A stretch of 44,730 bases of DNA from a candidate division TA06 bacterium ADurb.Bin131 (GCA_002070645.1 MWDQ01000024.1:1-44730), one strand, 5' to 3'; shown: positions 9,163-17,898, numbered from the stretch's first letter. A program made the numbers and translations. Notes: generated by a model from the letters alone, not told the origin.

Positions 9163-10242
9163 ATGACTGATAGGGAATGCTTTTATGCATCAATGAATTA
9201 TCAGGGAAGAGATCGTCATCCATACTGGGATCTATTTGGACCATGGCAAGAAACCCTCGAAATATGGAAAAAACAGGGATATGACGGCAGGGATGATTTT
9301 GGTACTGATAAACTTGTTCAGATTCAACATATATTCGACCCATTTCCCCAATTTGAGAGAAAGATAATATCAGAAACTGACAGATACAGAATTTTCTTAA
9401 ATGAGGATGGCGTACTTATGAAGGAATTCAAAGAAAGAAAAAAAAGTTCTATGCCACAGTTTATAAAATTCCCTGTTGAAACAAAACAGGAATTCAGACA
9501 GTTCTGGGAGCAAAGGATGAAGTCAGACATTGCATTGAGAATTGGAAACAACTGGAAAGAAAAACTTATTGATGCAGAAAAAAGCAATTGCCCTTTTTTT
9601 ATTACTGCAGATAGATGGACTGGTTTTTTTGGGCCTTTAAGAAATCTTGTTGGTATTGAAAAACTTTGCACATTATTTTATGATGAACCAGTGTTTGTTG
9701 AGGAAATGATGGAGGGCTTTCTACATCATATAATAACAACAATGAAGCAGGTTCTTGATGTTGTTCATGTTGATATATTTATACTATGGGAGGATATGGC
9801 ATATCATTCAGGCCCGCTTATTTCGCCAGATATGGTCAAAAAATATATGCTTCCGAGATATAAAAAACTCGTTGAATTTTTGAAAAACTATGGGAAAAAG
9901 GTTTCTTTTGTTGCTCTCGACAGTGATGGAAATGTTGATTCACTGATTCCGATATGGATTGATGGAGGAATTGACATCATTTATCCTTTTGAGGTACAAG
10001 CCGGAATGGATGTTGTATCTCTCAGAAAAAAATATGGGAAGTCCCTGAGAATGTGGGGTGGTTTTGATAAAAGAATAATTGCAAAAAGCATCCAGGCAAT
10101 AGACGAAGAAGCAAAAAGATTAACAGGACTTGTTGAAGAAGGCGGTTATATATGTGGAATGGATCATAGTGCTCCGCCTGATATTTCTTTTTCAAATTTC
10201 AAACATTTTATGAAAAGGATGAAGGAAATAAGCAAAAAATAA
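9163..10242 (+). CDS. UroD-like protein 1 (uroporphyrinogen decarboxylase superfamily)
   Basis: A 359-aa TIM-barrel protein related to UroD and to MtaA/CmuA methyltransferases. The central block WEDMAYHSGPLISPDMV and PRYKKL match the paralogue at 33730-34788. The HemE N-terminal Arg motif is absent, so it is not a haem enzyme. The position of the zinc-binding H-x-C-G-N motif of MtaA-type methyltransferases reads LDSDGN (252-257), and the later Cys position reads WGGFDK (298-303), so both thiolate ligands are missing. It begins 12 bases after the SagB-like gene in the same operon. Function is unknown; a phosphate or small-acid substrate in the barrel is possible. Confidence 0.8.
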   Translation: MTDRECFYASMNYQGRDRHPYWDLFGPWQETLEIWKKQGYDGRDDFGTDKLVQIQHIFDPFPQFERKIISETDRYRIFLNEDGVLMKEFKERKKSSMPQFIKFPVETKQEFRQFWEQRMKSDIALRIGNNWKEKLIDAEKSNCPFFITADRWTGFFGPLRNLVGIEKLCTLFYDEPVFVEEMMEGFLHHIITTMKQVLDVVHVDIFILWEDMAYHSGPLISPDMVKKYMLPRYKKLVEFLKNYGKKVSFVALDSDGNVDSLIPIWIDGGIDIIYPFEVQAGMDVVSLRKKYGKSLRMWGGFDKRIIAKSIQAIDEEAKRLTGLVEEGGYICGMDHSAPPDISFSNFKHFMKRMKEISKK

Positions 10243-10261
10243 TCCTGTAAGGAGGTTCTAT

Positions 10262-10816
10262 ATGGCAAAAAAATATATTGAAAGAGGCCTTACAAACCTT
10301 GTAAGGGCAAGGCCAGTTATAATAGTTGTGACCCTGCACCCTGATGAAACAGTTAATGCAGGAACATTTGGCTCATACACAAATGTTTCTGGTTCAGAGA
10401 TTGGCATTGCCATTGGAAAACCATCCCATACCTACAAGAACATAAAAAGAACAGGTGAATTAACAATAAATGTTGTTACAAAGCCAATTGCCAGTGCTGC
10501 AGAAATATGCGGACAGGATTTGCCTGAAAATGAAAGTGAAATAAAAAAGGCATGTCTCAATTGCGAACCATCAAAAAAGGTTTCGCCTCCTATAATCAAA
10601 GAAAGTGTTGCAAATCTTGAGTGTATATTTGTAAAAGAAACAGAGATAAACTATCATTCTTTTGTTATAGTACAATGCATAGCCGGACATATTGAGGAAA
10701 ACTACATAGCAAAAGACGGTGGGCTTGATGTTGTAAAGGCACAGGCAATTTTTAACATTGGATACCCTGAACCAATCTATGCTATCCTTTCAAATCCTTT
10801 CAGGGTTAAAACGTGA
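10262..10816 (+). CDS. Flavin reductase-like FMN-binding protein
   Basis: A 184-aa split-barrel protein of the flavin reductase-like family (DIM6/NTAB type). It has the order ARPVIIVVTLHPDETVNAGTFG, then SGSEIGIAIGKPSHTYKNI, then GELTINVVTKP, the usual FMN-binding face. AAGGAGGTTC gives a strong Shine-Dalgarno. The stop overlaps the GTG start of the next gene by 4 bases (GTGA). It probably supplies or accepts electrons through bound FMN; the partner may be the nitroreductase or the FAD oxidase of the same operon (inference). Confidence 0.88.
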   Translation: MAKKYIERGLTNLVRARPVIIVVTLHPDETVNAGTFGSYTNVSGSEIGIAIGKPSHTYKNIKRTGELTINVVTKPIASAAEICGQDLPENESEIKKACLNCEPSKKVSPPIIKESVANLECIFVKETEINYHSFVIVQCIAGHIEENYIAKDGGLDVVKAQAIFNIGYPEPIYAILSNPFRVKT

Positions 10817-11493
10817 ATTCTATAGAAACATTGAAGAATATTCTTGAAACTAAAACAGGTTTGACAATAACTATTGAATTAACAAATAATAAAAAACAGA
10901 TTCTCAAGATTAAATGTAGCGGGAAAGAAAGTAAAACACTTGAGGTTAATCCTATTTTTATTAATGCTCCAAATGAAGTAATCGAAGATATAGCAAACTT
11001 CATAAGCGGAAATAACAAAAAATCAAGTAAGTCCAGAATAATCAAATATGTAAGGACAACCCTATCTGAAAAAAACCAGGATATAAAAATAAAACTCAAC
11101 CCCTTTGGAAATGTTTATAACCTCAATGATATTTTTGAAAAACTTAATAAACAGTATTTCAATGGTTTGATATCCAGCCGTATAACATTCGGCAGGAATC
11201 GACATAATTCAAGAAAAAGGTCTATTGTATTTGGTAATTACGACCCGCAAAAAAACATAATACGAATAAATAGAGCACTTGATAACCATAATATTCCTTA
11301 TTTTTTTGTTGAATATATTGTTTTCCATGAAATGCTTCATGCCTGTATGTATTTTTCGGGTGTTTCAGCAATGTCAATGGGACATTCAAAAAGATTCAAA
11401 TCAAAAGAAAAGATATACCCGCTTCTTAAAAAAGCAAAAAAATGGGAAAAGGATAACCTCAAAATATTTATAGGGAAAAATGAAAACATATAA
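10813..11493 (+). CDS. SprT-like zinc metalloprotease domain protein
   Basis: A 226-aa protein starting with GTG in a GTGA overlap. The C-terminal half is SprT-like: LNDIFEKLNKQYFNG (about 104-118), then VFHEMLHACMY with the HExxH-type zinc site His172-Glu173-His176, and a third likely ligand His191 in MGHSKRFKSKE. The N-terminal 90 residues are a charged, unrecognised domain. SprT-like proteins include DNA-protein crosslink proteases (Spartan) and poorly known bacterial forms. Sharing an operon with endonuclease V would fit a repair role, but the other genes are redox enzymes, so this is uncertain. It overlaps the next gene by 14 bases. Confidence 0.8.
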   Translation: MNSIETLKNILETKTGLTITIELTNNKKQILKIKCSGKESKTLEVNPIFINAPNEVIEDIANFISGNNKKSSKSRIIKYVRTTLSEKNQDIKIKLNPFGNVYNLNDIFEKLNKQYFNGLISSRITFGRNRHNSRKRSIVFGNYDPQKNIIRINRALDNHNIPYFFVEYIVFHEMLHACMYFSGVSAMSMGHSKRFKSKEKIYPLLKKAKKWEKDNLKIFIGKNENI

Positions 11494-12892
11494 CATTCTG
11501 AACAGAAATGCAATAGACGAAATAGAAAAAATAGTAGGAAAGAAAAATATCATCACTGAAAGCGAGGGGTTTTTTAATTATAACCACGATGAATTTGCAC
11601 TTGATGAAATAAAACACAATCCTGAAATTGTTGTAAAACCTTCAACCACTGAAGAAGTATCAGATGTTATGAAGATTGCAAGTAGAGAAAAATTTCCTGT
11701 TGTAGCAAGAGGTGGGGCAACAGGACTTGTGGGAGGATGCGTACCTTCATTTGGTGGAATTGTGATTAGTACTGAAAGGATGAATAGGATTATTGAGATT
11801 GATGAAGCAAACCTTATGGTTACACTTCAATCAGGATCTACGCTGCGAGATTTCTATTCTTCAATAAAAAGAAAAAAATTGTTTTTTCCGCCGCATCCTG
11901 GAGAAGAAAGTGCAACGATAGGTGGTGTCATAAGTACAAATGCAGGAGGAACAAGAGCAATAAAATATGGAACAATAAGAAACTTCACAAGATATGTCGA
12001 GGCAGTTCTTGCAGATGGAAGTATAATTACTTCTGGCGGAAAAGTTATCAAGGACAGTACAGGTTATAGTTTACTCCATCTTCTTATTGGTTCTGAAGGA
12101 ACTCTTGGTATCATAACAAAGGCAGTGTTGAGTGTTTTACCAGAACCAGAAGATATGATTACCCTGATTATTCCATACAAAGATATCAAAACATGTCTTA
12201 CAGGGGTCCCTTCAATATTAAAGTCATCAGTCAGACCTCTTGCAATTGAATTTATTGATAAAAAGGTTATTGAAATAGCACAAAAATATACAGGAAAACA
12301 CTGGCCATCAATGCAAGGAGATATATTTTTGTTAATTATCCTTGAAGGTAATAAAGAAGAAATCGAAAAACACTGCGAAATAATCGCTGACATATGTCTC
12401 AATCAGGGTGCGATTGATGTTTTTATTGCAGATTCTCAGCAAAAACAAGATGATATCCTTTATGTAAGAAGCATGGTATATGAAGCATTAAAATTTGAGA
12501 CAATCGAGATTCTTGATGTTTCGCTACCTCCAGATCAGATGGCAACGCACATTTCGTCTGTTGACAATATTTCTGCAAAGTATAATGTTTGGTTACCTAC
12601 CTATGGACATGCAGGAGATGGCAATCTTCATACTCATATAATGAAGATTACTCCTGGGGGAGATAAGATTACCGACTGGAAAAATATTTTTATGGAAATA
12701 AGGAACGAGATAATCTTTGATGGGATACAAAAGGGCGGGAAAATTTCTGGAGAGCATGGAATTGGACTGATAAAAAAACAATATCTTGAGATGTGCCTTG
12801 GTAAAACCTCCATTGAAATTATGAAAAAAATCAAACAGGCATTTGATCCACTTTACATTCTAAATCCTGGCAAGATTTTTGACCCGGACTGA
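11480..12892 (+). CDS. glcD: FAD-linked 2-hydroxyacid oxidase/dehydrogenase, GlcD type
   Basis: A 470-aa flavoenzyme of the GlcD/D-lactate dehydrogenase family, which oxidises glycolate or D-2-hydroxyacids to the 2-oxoacid. The FAD-binding PCMH domain has VVARGGATGLVGGCVPS (74-90), HPGEESATIGG and NAGGTRAIKYG. The C-terminal domain has YGHAGDGNLHTH and the final SGEHGIGLIKKQY block. GlcE and the iron-sulphur GlcF are not adjacent, so the electron acceptor is unknown. It ends the six-gene operon and lies 2 bases from the end of a convergent gene. A glyoxylate reductase lies just across that junction, and together they could interconvert glycolate, glyoxylate and glycerate (inference). Confidence 0.88.
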   Translation: MKTYNILNRNAIDEIEKIVGKKNIITESEGFFNYNHDEFALDEIKHNPEIVVKPSTTEEVSDVMKIASREKFPVVARGGATGLVGGCVPSFGGIVISTERMNRIIEIDEANLMVTLQSGSTLRDFYSSIKRKKLFFPPHPGEESATIGGVISTNAGGTRAIKYGTIRNFTRYVEAVLADGSIITSGGKVIKDSTGYSLLHLLIGSEGTLGIITKAVLSVLPEPEDMITLIIPYKDIKTCLTGVPSILKSSVRPLAIEFIDKKVIEIAQKYTGKHWPSMQGDIFLLIILEGNKEEIEKHCEIIADICLNQGAIDVFIADSQQKQDDILYVRSMVYEALKFETIEILDVSLPPDQMATHISSVDNISAKYNVWLPTYGHAGDGNLHTHIMKITPGGDKITDWKNIFMEIRNEIIFDGIQKGGKISGEHGIGLIKKQYLEMCLGKTSIEIMKKIKQAFDPLYILNPGKIFDPD

Positions 12893-12894
12893 GT

Positions 12895-14010
12895 TTATAT
12901 AGAAACAATTGCGTATCTGGCACTTAATTTTTTCACGTCTCTTCCTGCATAATAAACAAGAAGTCCAAGATTTTCATCAAGCATAATCCCACAGGGATGT
13001 CCAAAACTCCATGTTCCCATATCTTCCCAGTATTCAGCATAGGAACTTTCTCCTGATACCCCTTTTTCTTTTATTTCCTGATTCTCATAAATAACCATCT
13101 CATTTGCAATATCCCAGGTTTTACCCTTATCATAAGACATCACCAGCCGCATAGAACCAGGATGATGCCTGTGAACATAAAAACATAAAAGGCGTCCTTC
13201 AGTCAGTGGAATAGGCATTGCAATCTGACCCTGTATTCCTGTTGACTGTGGAACTGTCCAGGTAAGTGTATCAGGATTTCCATAAGCAATATGAATATCT
13301 ATATCCTTTTCGTTTTCTCTGTCATATGTCCAGAACATTGATATAATCTTTCCTGAATCAACATCATAAGCATTTCTCTGATCCCAGTAAAAAATCTTGT
13401 TTTCAGGATGTCTGGCAACAGTAATAATCCTATCAAAGATTATTCCATCTTTACTGAAAAGAGCGCAGGCAGCGTGTAAAGAAGGACCAGATGGCTGTTC
13501 TGGCCCATATTTTTCAAAAAATACCAAATAACCATCTGGAACTTTTACCACTGGTCCTGTTAGTGCTGGCCCTTGCAGGTCTCCAATATCAATAGTCCTA
13601 TAATTTTCCCATGTCTTTCCCATATCATATGAATCAACAAGAATTATCCTTGCTGGTAGTATTGTATCACTTGATGGGTTATATAGTTTTGACCCTTTTG
13701 TTCTGTCAAACCATGACAGGAAAGCAAAAAGATTACCATCTAGTTTTTCAGATAGTTCAACTGCTTTTATTTCTCCCTGTATTCCATCAAATACTGTTTG
13801 AAATCCAGAAAAAAGAATCCTCCACTCTGTACCATTTTCTGATTCAGCAATAATACCATTACCATCCGGAGATTCTTTTGTTGTCCCATTTCTGAAACTC
13901 GAAAATAACCTCTTTGTTGAATGTCTGAAAATACTTGTGCACATACACACATTTTTCTGATTGTTAAGTTTTTCAACGTCTAAAATGTATCCCTGGTTTA
14001 TAAGTTTCAT
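12895..14010 (-). CDS. BNR-repeat sialidase-like protein 1
   Basis: A 371-aa six-bladed beta-propeller-type protein with Asp-box motifs such as SYDMGKTWENY and SYDKGKTWDIA. It has no signal peptide, so it is probably cytoplasmic. The FRIP and three-Arg catalytic set of true sialidases is not obvious, so the substrate is open; many PVC-type BNR proteins act on other glycosides or only bind. It is the last gene of a minus-strand operon, 15 bases after the reductase gene, and its TAA lies 2 bases from the stop of the convergent GlcD-type gene, with no terminator between them. Confidence 0.75.
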   Translation of the reverse strand: MKLINQGYILDVEKLNNQKNVCMCTSIFRHSTKRLFSSFRNGTTKESPDGNGIIAESENGTEWRILFSGFQTVFDGIQGEIKAVELSEKLDGNLFAFLSWFDRTKGSKLYNPSSDTILPARIILVDSYDMGKTWENYRTIDIGDLQGPALTGPVVKVPDGYLVFFEKYGPEQPSGPSLHAACALFSKDGIIFDRIITVARHPENKIFYWDQRNAYDVDSGKIISMFWTYDRENEKDIDIHIAYGNPDTLTWTVPQSTGIQGQIAMPIPLTEGRLLCFYVHRHHPGSMRLVMSYDKGKTWDIANEMVIYENQEIKEKGVSGESSYAEYWEDMGTWSFGHPCGIMLDENLGLLVYYAGRDVKKLSARYAIVSI

Positions 14011-14025
14011 ATATCCCTGTGAATT

Positions 14026-15012
14026 TTATTTTTTATTCGAAAATACCTCAGGATTTACAATGTTTGGTGGTATTTCTCCTCTAAAGAATGCAAGAATATT
14101 TTCTGCTGCCATTATTCCCATCTTTGTTCTGGTATCAGTTGTTGCACTGGCAATGTGAGGAAGAATCACCACATTATCCAGTTCTTTAAGCCCTTGCTCA
14201 ATATCAGGCTCATTTTCGTACACATCAAGACCCGCGCCCCATATCATCTTATCTCTAAGTGCCTTAACCAGGGATTTTTCATCAACAATAGGACCTCTTG
14301 AGGTATTGATTAAAACCGCTGTTTTCTTCATAAGGGAAAATTCCCTTAACCCTATAAGATGTCGTGTCTCTGGCAAAAGAGGGATGTGAATAGAAATAAA
14401 ATCAGAGTATTTCAAAAGTTCATCAAATTCAACGTATTGCGCACAGCATTCCTTTTCAAATTCAATGTTTCTTTTTATATCGTAATAAAGAATTTTCATT
14501 GAAAAACCTGCTGCTTTTTTCCCGAAATTAGTTCCTATTCTTCCTGCGCCGATTATTCCGAGTGTTCTTCCTGTAATATCAAGACCAAGAAAAAGTTCTG
14601 GCGCCCAGCCCTTAAACCTTCCTTGACGTGTAAATCTGTCTGCCTCCACAATTCTTCTTGCAACAGAAAAAAGAAGTGCCCAGGCAAGGTCTGCTGTGGC
14701 ATCATTAAGAACCCCAGGCGTATTTGTTATAATAATTTTTCTCTTCGTTGCTGATACCACATCAATGTTGTTATAACCAACTGCATAGTTTGCAAAAATT
14801 TTACATTGAGGACCCGCTGCTTCAAAAACATCATCATCAATACTGTCTGTAAGAAGGCACAAAACAGCATTTTTTCCTTTTACTCTTTCAATAAGTTCTT
14901 CTTTTGAAAGAACCCTATCTTCTGTGTTAACCTCGATATCACAGTATCTTTCTAGCAGGTCAATAGCGCCGGGCACTACCCTTGTAATAAATACAGAGTG
15001 TTTTTTTTCCAT
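14026..15012 (-). CDS. D-2-hydroxyacid dehydrogenase, glyoxylate/hydroxypyruvate reductase type
   Basis: A 328-aa NAD(P)-dependent enzyme. The Rossmann motif GIIGAGRIG lies at 152-160. Catalytic residues of the family are present: Arg239 (NTSRGP), Glu268 (DVYENEP) and His286 (LPHIAS). ANYAVGYNNID and GRFKGWAPELFLGLDI place it with the GyaR/GRHPR group, which reduces glyoxylate or hydroxypyruvate to glycolate or D-glycerate. It sits between a sugar isomerase-type gene and a BNR protein, and next to GlcD. It starts 12 bases after the isomerase gene. Confidence 0.9.
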   Translation of the reverse strand: MEKKHSVFITRVVPGAIDLLERYCDIEVNTEDRVLSKEELIERVKGKNAVLCLLTDSIDDDVFEAAGPQCKIFANYAVGYNNIDVVSATKRKIIITNTPGVLNDATADLAWALLFSVARRIVEADRFTRQGRFKGWAPELFLGLDITGRTLGIIGAGRIGTNFGKKAAGFSMKILYYDIKRNIEFEKECCAQYVEFDELLKYSDFISIHIPLLPETRHLIGLREFSLMKKTAVLINTSRGPIVDEKSLVKALRDKMIWGAGLDVYENEPDIEQGLKELDNVVILPHIASATTDTRTKMGIMAAENILAFFRGEIPPNIVNPEVFSNKK

Positions 15013-15024
15013 CTGATTTCCTCT

Positions 15025-15939
15025 TTAAACCTGTTCAACAAGAAGCCATGCATCGTTAAGTACTCTCTTTGAATTTGAAATTACAATCTCAGGGTCTTCA
15101 TTGTTTGCTGGTTTAACCTCAAAACTTACAATGGGTCTGTTCTTTTTTTCGAAGAATCCAATATCAACAAAAACCTGAAGAAATTCTGCGAGTTGGACAA
15201 CATCATTTTGTCCACCTTGAAAACCAAACCTCGGATGAAAATCACCGTATAGTTGTGAATTCTTATCGCAAACACAATTCCCTATGTGAATATGGGAAAT
15301 AAAATCCTTTACTGGAATAATTGATTGTGCAGGTGTTTCACCCAGAAGAGGTATATGACTTAAGTCAACAAGTAATCCAAAATTTTCATATTTCTTTCTG
15401 ATTTTTTCAGCAAATTTTTTTGCAAGGTCTGCTGGACCAATTAAACTTTTCTTATCAATACTGTAATCAAAAACCTCAAGTTCTACCTTCATTGACCCCT
15501 TTTCTGCTGCATAGGCACATAGACGCTCTGTTGAATCAACAAGAAGATTAAAAGCATATTGTTTTTCGTGTTCCTTATATCTTCCGCTCAGGAATGAAAA
15601 CCCCTCTGCTCCAAGTTCATACGCCTGGTCGATATTCTCTTTTATCAGAGAAATTGCCTCCTCTCTTTTTTTTAAATCCACATCATTTATGTTAAGTGAC
15701 TTTGAAAGAAGAACTGGCTGAACACCATAAACAACATTCATATGTGCACAGGTCAATAAATCTCTTGCCTGTTTCCTTATTGTAGAATCTTTGATGTATG
15801 TTATTTCAACAGCATCAAAATACTCGTCAACCGCAATCTTTTTTAAGGTGTCAATAATCTTGTTTTCGTCCTTGCTTATTTCGGGAAAAGCCATAAAATG
15901 CACAATGCCAGGCCTGAAGAATCTTCTGAAATTATCCAT
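15025..15939 (-). CDS. Sugar phosphate isomerase/epimerase-like TIM-barrel protein
   Basis: About 304 aa, xylose-isomerase-like (AP endonuclease 2) barrel. Likely metal ligands are the Glu of VELEVFD, the Asp of LLVDLSHIP, the His of ISHIHIGNC and the Glu of VSFEVKP. DFHPRFGFQGGQND is a conserved substrate-side loop. The frame is open to an ATG at 15951, but the ATG at 15939 has a GGAG six bases upstream, so I use it. The family isomerises or epimerises keto-sugars and cyclitols; the substrate is not readable. It is the first gene of the minus-strand operon and has its own promoter. Confidence 0.82.
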   Translation of the reverse strand: MDNFRRFFRPGIVHFMAFPEISKDENKIIDTLKKIAVDEYFDAVEITYIKDSTIRKQARDLLTCAHMNVVYGVQPVLLSKSLNINDVDLKKREEAISLIKENIDQAYELGAEGFSFLSGRYKEHEKQYAFNLLVDSTERLCAYAAEKGSMKVELEVFDYSIDKKSLIGPADLAKKFAEKIRKKYENFGLLVDLSHIPLLGETPAQSIIPVKDFISHIHIGNCVCDKNSQLYGDFHPRFGFQGGQNDVVQLAEFLQVFVDIGFFEKKNRPIVSFEVKPANNEDPEIVISNSKRVLNDAWLLVEQV

Positions 15940-16041
15940 CTTATACTCCATATGGATTGATTATTCTATTGAAATATTTTAATTTCTGTTTTAGGATAAA
16001 TAAAATGTGTTTGCACGCACTGGTGATAAAGATACAGGAAT

Positions 16042-16069
16042 ATAATATCAAAACACAGAATAAAGTCAA
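16042..16069 (-). promoter_or_regulatory. Promoter of the isomerase/reductase/BNR operon
   Basis: On the minus strand, TTGACT (16064-16069), a 16-base spacer and TATTAT (16042-16047) form a good sigma70-type promoter about 100 bases before the isomerase start. Each hexamer differs from consensus at one base. Confidence 0.5.
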
Positions 16070-16086
16070 CCGATGGTAAGTATATA

Positions 16087-16105
16087 TTCAACGTTTTTTG
16101 TTGAA
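16087..16105. promoter_or_regulatory. Inverted repeat in a divergent promoter region
   Basis: TTCAAC, GTTTTTT, GTTGAA is a perfect 6-bp dyad between the two divergent promoters. It could be an operator. No matching copy was noticed elsewhere in the window. Confidence 0.25.
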
Positions 16106-16138
16106 AAGTATCAGGCAAAAAGAAAAAACATAATTTAG

Positions 16139-16167
16139 TTGAAAGTAGTAAGAAAAAAAATTAAAAT
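16139..16167 (+). promoter_or_regulatory. Promoter of the small pilin-tail lipoprotein gene
   Basis: TTGAAA (16139-16144), 17 bases, TAAAAT (16162-16167). Both hexamers match 5 of 6. Expected start of transcription is near 16174, giving a leader of about 65 bases that contains a palindrome and a GGAGG Shine-Dalgarno at 16229-16233. Confidence 0.5.
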
Positions 16168-16199
16168 AAGAATGCCGTTTATTTTACTCGATTCTCTGG

Positions 16200-16215
16200 C
16201 ATAACCAGGGTTATG
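16200..16215. promoter_or_regulatory. Perfect palindrome in the 5' leader
   Basis: CATAACC AG GGTTATG is a perfect 7-bp dyad with a 2-base centre. It lies about 27-42 bases after the predicted transcription start and ends 13 bases before the Shine-Dalgarno. The short centre favours a protein-binding operator over an RNA hairpin. Confidence 0.35.
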
Positions 16216-16239
16216 TGAATATAACAACGGAGGAATTAT

Positions 16240-16584
16240 ATGAAAAAAATGTGGTTGTTTTTTGCTGTCTTTGTTGCTATTCTGGCTGTTTCGTGTACAA
16301 AAAAAACGCAACAGGAAAATCAGAATCAATCCACTGGAAATCCAATTGAGCAATATGGTAGAGTAATGTCCAAAACAATGAAAACAGCCAAAGGTATGGA
16401 CGCTGTCATGCCTGTCAAGCAACTTGTTGATTCATTCTATGCTCAGGAAGGAAGATATCCAGCATCCCTTCAAGAACTGATTGAAAAAAACTATGTAAAA
16501 CAAATTCCTGAACCTCCAAAAGGTTATCAGTATAAATATAATCCTTCAACAGGAAAGGTATCTCTCGAGCAGATAAATCAATAA
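16240..16584 (+). CDS. Small lipoprotein with a pseudopilin-like C-terminal region
   Basis: A 114-aa protein. Signal sequence MKKMWLFFAVFVAILAVSC ends in a lipobox (LAVSC), so the mature protein would be lipid-anchored at Cys19. A Gln/Asn-rich linker follows. The C-terminal 45 residues (YAQEGRYPASLQELIEKNY, then PEPPKGYQYKYNPSTG) resemble the small globular domain of GspG-type pseudopilins, here without the prepilin helix. A GGAGG Shine-Dalgarno, own promoter and an upstream palindrome are present. Function is unknown. It is transcribed alone, facing a minus-strand gene cluster. Confidence 0.75.
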   Translation: MKKMWLFFAVFVAILAVSCTKKTQQENQNQSTGNPIEQYGRVMSKTMKTAKGMDAVMPVKQLVDSFYAQEGRYPASLQELIEKNYVKQIPEPPKGYQYKYNPSTGKVSLEQINQ

Positions 16585-16688
16585 TTTAAGATTGTATTGA
16601 CTGAGGATAATAAAAAAGGGTATCGATAATTTATTTCTTTATTTTCTGCTAAAATACCAATCGTGTCCAGTGGTGCTGACAAAGATTT

Positions 16689-17156
16689 TTAATGTGGAAG
16701 AATCCTGATGACTGTAATATTTACAAGTTGTCCTTCAACAAACCACTTAACTGACCATACACCTGTCCCACCATAATTCACAAGTTCTTTTGCCTCATAT
16801 TCCTGGCACCACACTGATACCTTTGCTTTTTGCTTGAGGTTTTTTTCTCTACACAGGGAACCATCAGGCGCAAACAACCTGAAAGTCAAATTTGTGCCTT
16901 CTTTATGCCTGAAATAACCAACAAAACATATATGCTCGGTAGATCTAAAATCATTCTTGATACCATCCCATTCATCATCATCAATCTTATTATCTTGATT
17001 TCTATCAACCCAGTAATTGCAGGCAAAAAAATCAGGATGAGATGGAGGGATATCCTGCATTATTGTGGCACAACCAGTCATAAAAGCCATAAGTAAAATT
17101 GCTGCCCATGGCACAAAGTTCAGGTACCTACCCCCACACCTTTTGTTTTGTAGCAT
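16689..17156 (-). CDS. Lipoprotein with EF-hand-like loop
   Basis: A 155-aa protein with a hydrophobic stretch and lipobox (MTGC, Cys at about 29). DRNQDNKIDDDEW is an EF-hand/dockerin-like calcium loop (about 51-63). The remainder is beta-rich and ends with a WSVKWFVEGQLV strand. No Shine-Dalgarno precedes the ATG, which is only 5 bases after the stop of the mechanosensitive-type gene, so it probably relies on translation re-initiation. I recognise no family. The 100 bases between it and the convergent small lipoprotein show no gene or strong terminator. Confidence 0.65.
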   Translation of the reverse strand: MLQNKRCGGRYLNFVPWAAILLMAFMTGCATIMQDIPPSHPDFFACNYWVDRNQDNKIDDDEWDGIKNDFRSTEHICFVGYFRHKEGTNLTFRLFAPDGSLCREKNLKQKAKVSVWCQEYEAKELVNYGGTGVWSVKWFVEGQLVNITVIRILPH

Positions 17157-17161
17157 GCAAA

Positions 17162-17824
17162 TTATTTTTTTTGAAACATACTTTCAATCCACTGCTTTGC
17201 GATATCCTTAGCACCCAGTGCAAATGTAAGCGCTGCCCCAAAACATAGAGAAGCAAGCAAGATTATAAATACACTTGCTATAAATTCAGCAGCAATATTG
17301 AATTCTTGGATTGCGATAACAACACCAAAAACAACAATCGCAATCTGTGTGATTCTTGCGAGAAACTCTGCTTCTTTTATCCCTGCATTTGAAGCAGCAG
17401 TTAAAACAATGCCTCTAAATAGTTTTCCTATGAACAAAGATAGCACAAAGATAATTAAACCAATTATAAACCTCGGGATAAAACCGATTATTGCGTCTAT
17501 CACAGAAGGAGGTAAACTCAGGCCCGCAACATTTATAGAAAGAAAGATGACCGTCAGGATCACAATCCAGTAAACAGCAATCCCTATAAGTTCTGATGCT
17601 GTTTTCTCAATCTTTCCTTTATCGAGAAAACTTTTTAGCCCTGATTCCTCAGAAAACTTATCAAGTTTTATCTTTTGCAGGCCTTTAACCACAAGGATAT
17701 AAATCAGTTTAGCAATAAGCCACCCAATAATAAATGTTAATAGTGCAGCTAGAAGCCGTGCAAGACCAAGCCAGAAACTAGCACTCATCTGCCTTAATGG
17801 CCCAAATACTCCTTCGCTCTCCAT
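17162..17824 (-). CDS. Mechanosensitive-channel-like membrane protein (conserved TM helix type)
   Basis: A 220-aa integral membrane protein with about five hydrophobic helices. Two copies of the 'conserved TM helix' pattern are visible: ARLLAALLTFIIGWLIAKLI at about 22-41, and IPRFIIGLIIFVLSLFIGKL at about 115-134. It ends with the Gly/Ala-rich helix FGAALTFALGAKDIAKQ, which resembles the MscS pore-lining helix, but lacks the large cytoplasmic MscS beta domain. It probably forms or supports a small channel in the inner membrane. AAGGAGG lies just before the ATG. Confidence 0.8.
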   Translation of the reverse strand: MESEGVFGPLRQMSASFWLGLARLLAALLTFIIGWLIAKLIYILVVKGLQKIKLDKFSEESGLKSFLDKGKIEKTASELIGIAVYWIVILTVIFLSINVAGLSLPPSVIDAIIGFIPRFIIGLIIFVLSLFIGKLFRGIVLTAASNAGIKEAEFLARITQIAIVVFGVVIAIQEFNIAAEFIASVFIILLASLCFGAALTFALGAKDIAKQWIESMFQKK

Positions 17825-17898
17825 AATCCTCCTTTGTTAATGCAAAAAGCATAAAACCTGATTAACTCATAAATATTATACCAATTCCAAAACAAAAA

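Noticed and set aside
9163..10242. HemE (haem biosynthesis uroporphyrinogen decarboxylase)
   Set aside because: The N-terminal Arg-containing HemE motifs are missing and no haem genes are nearby; the same holds for the paralogues at 22843 and 33730.
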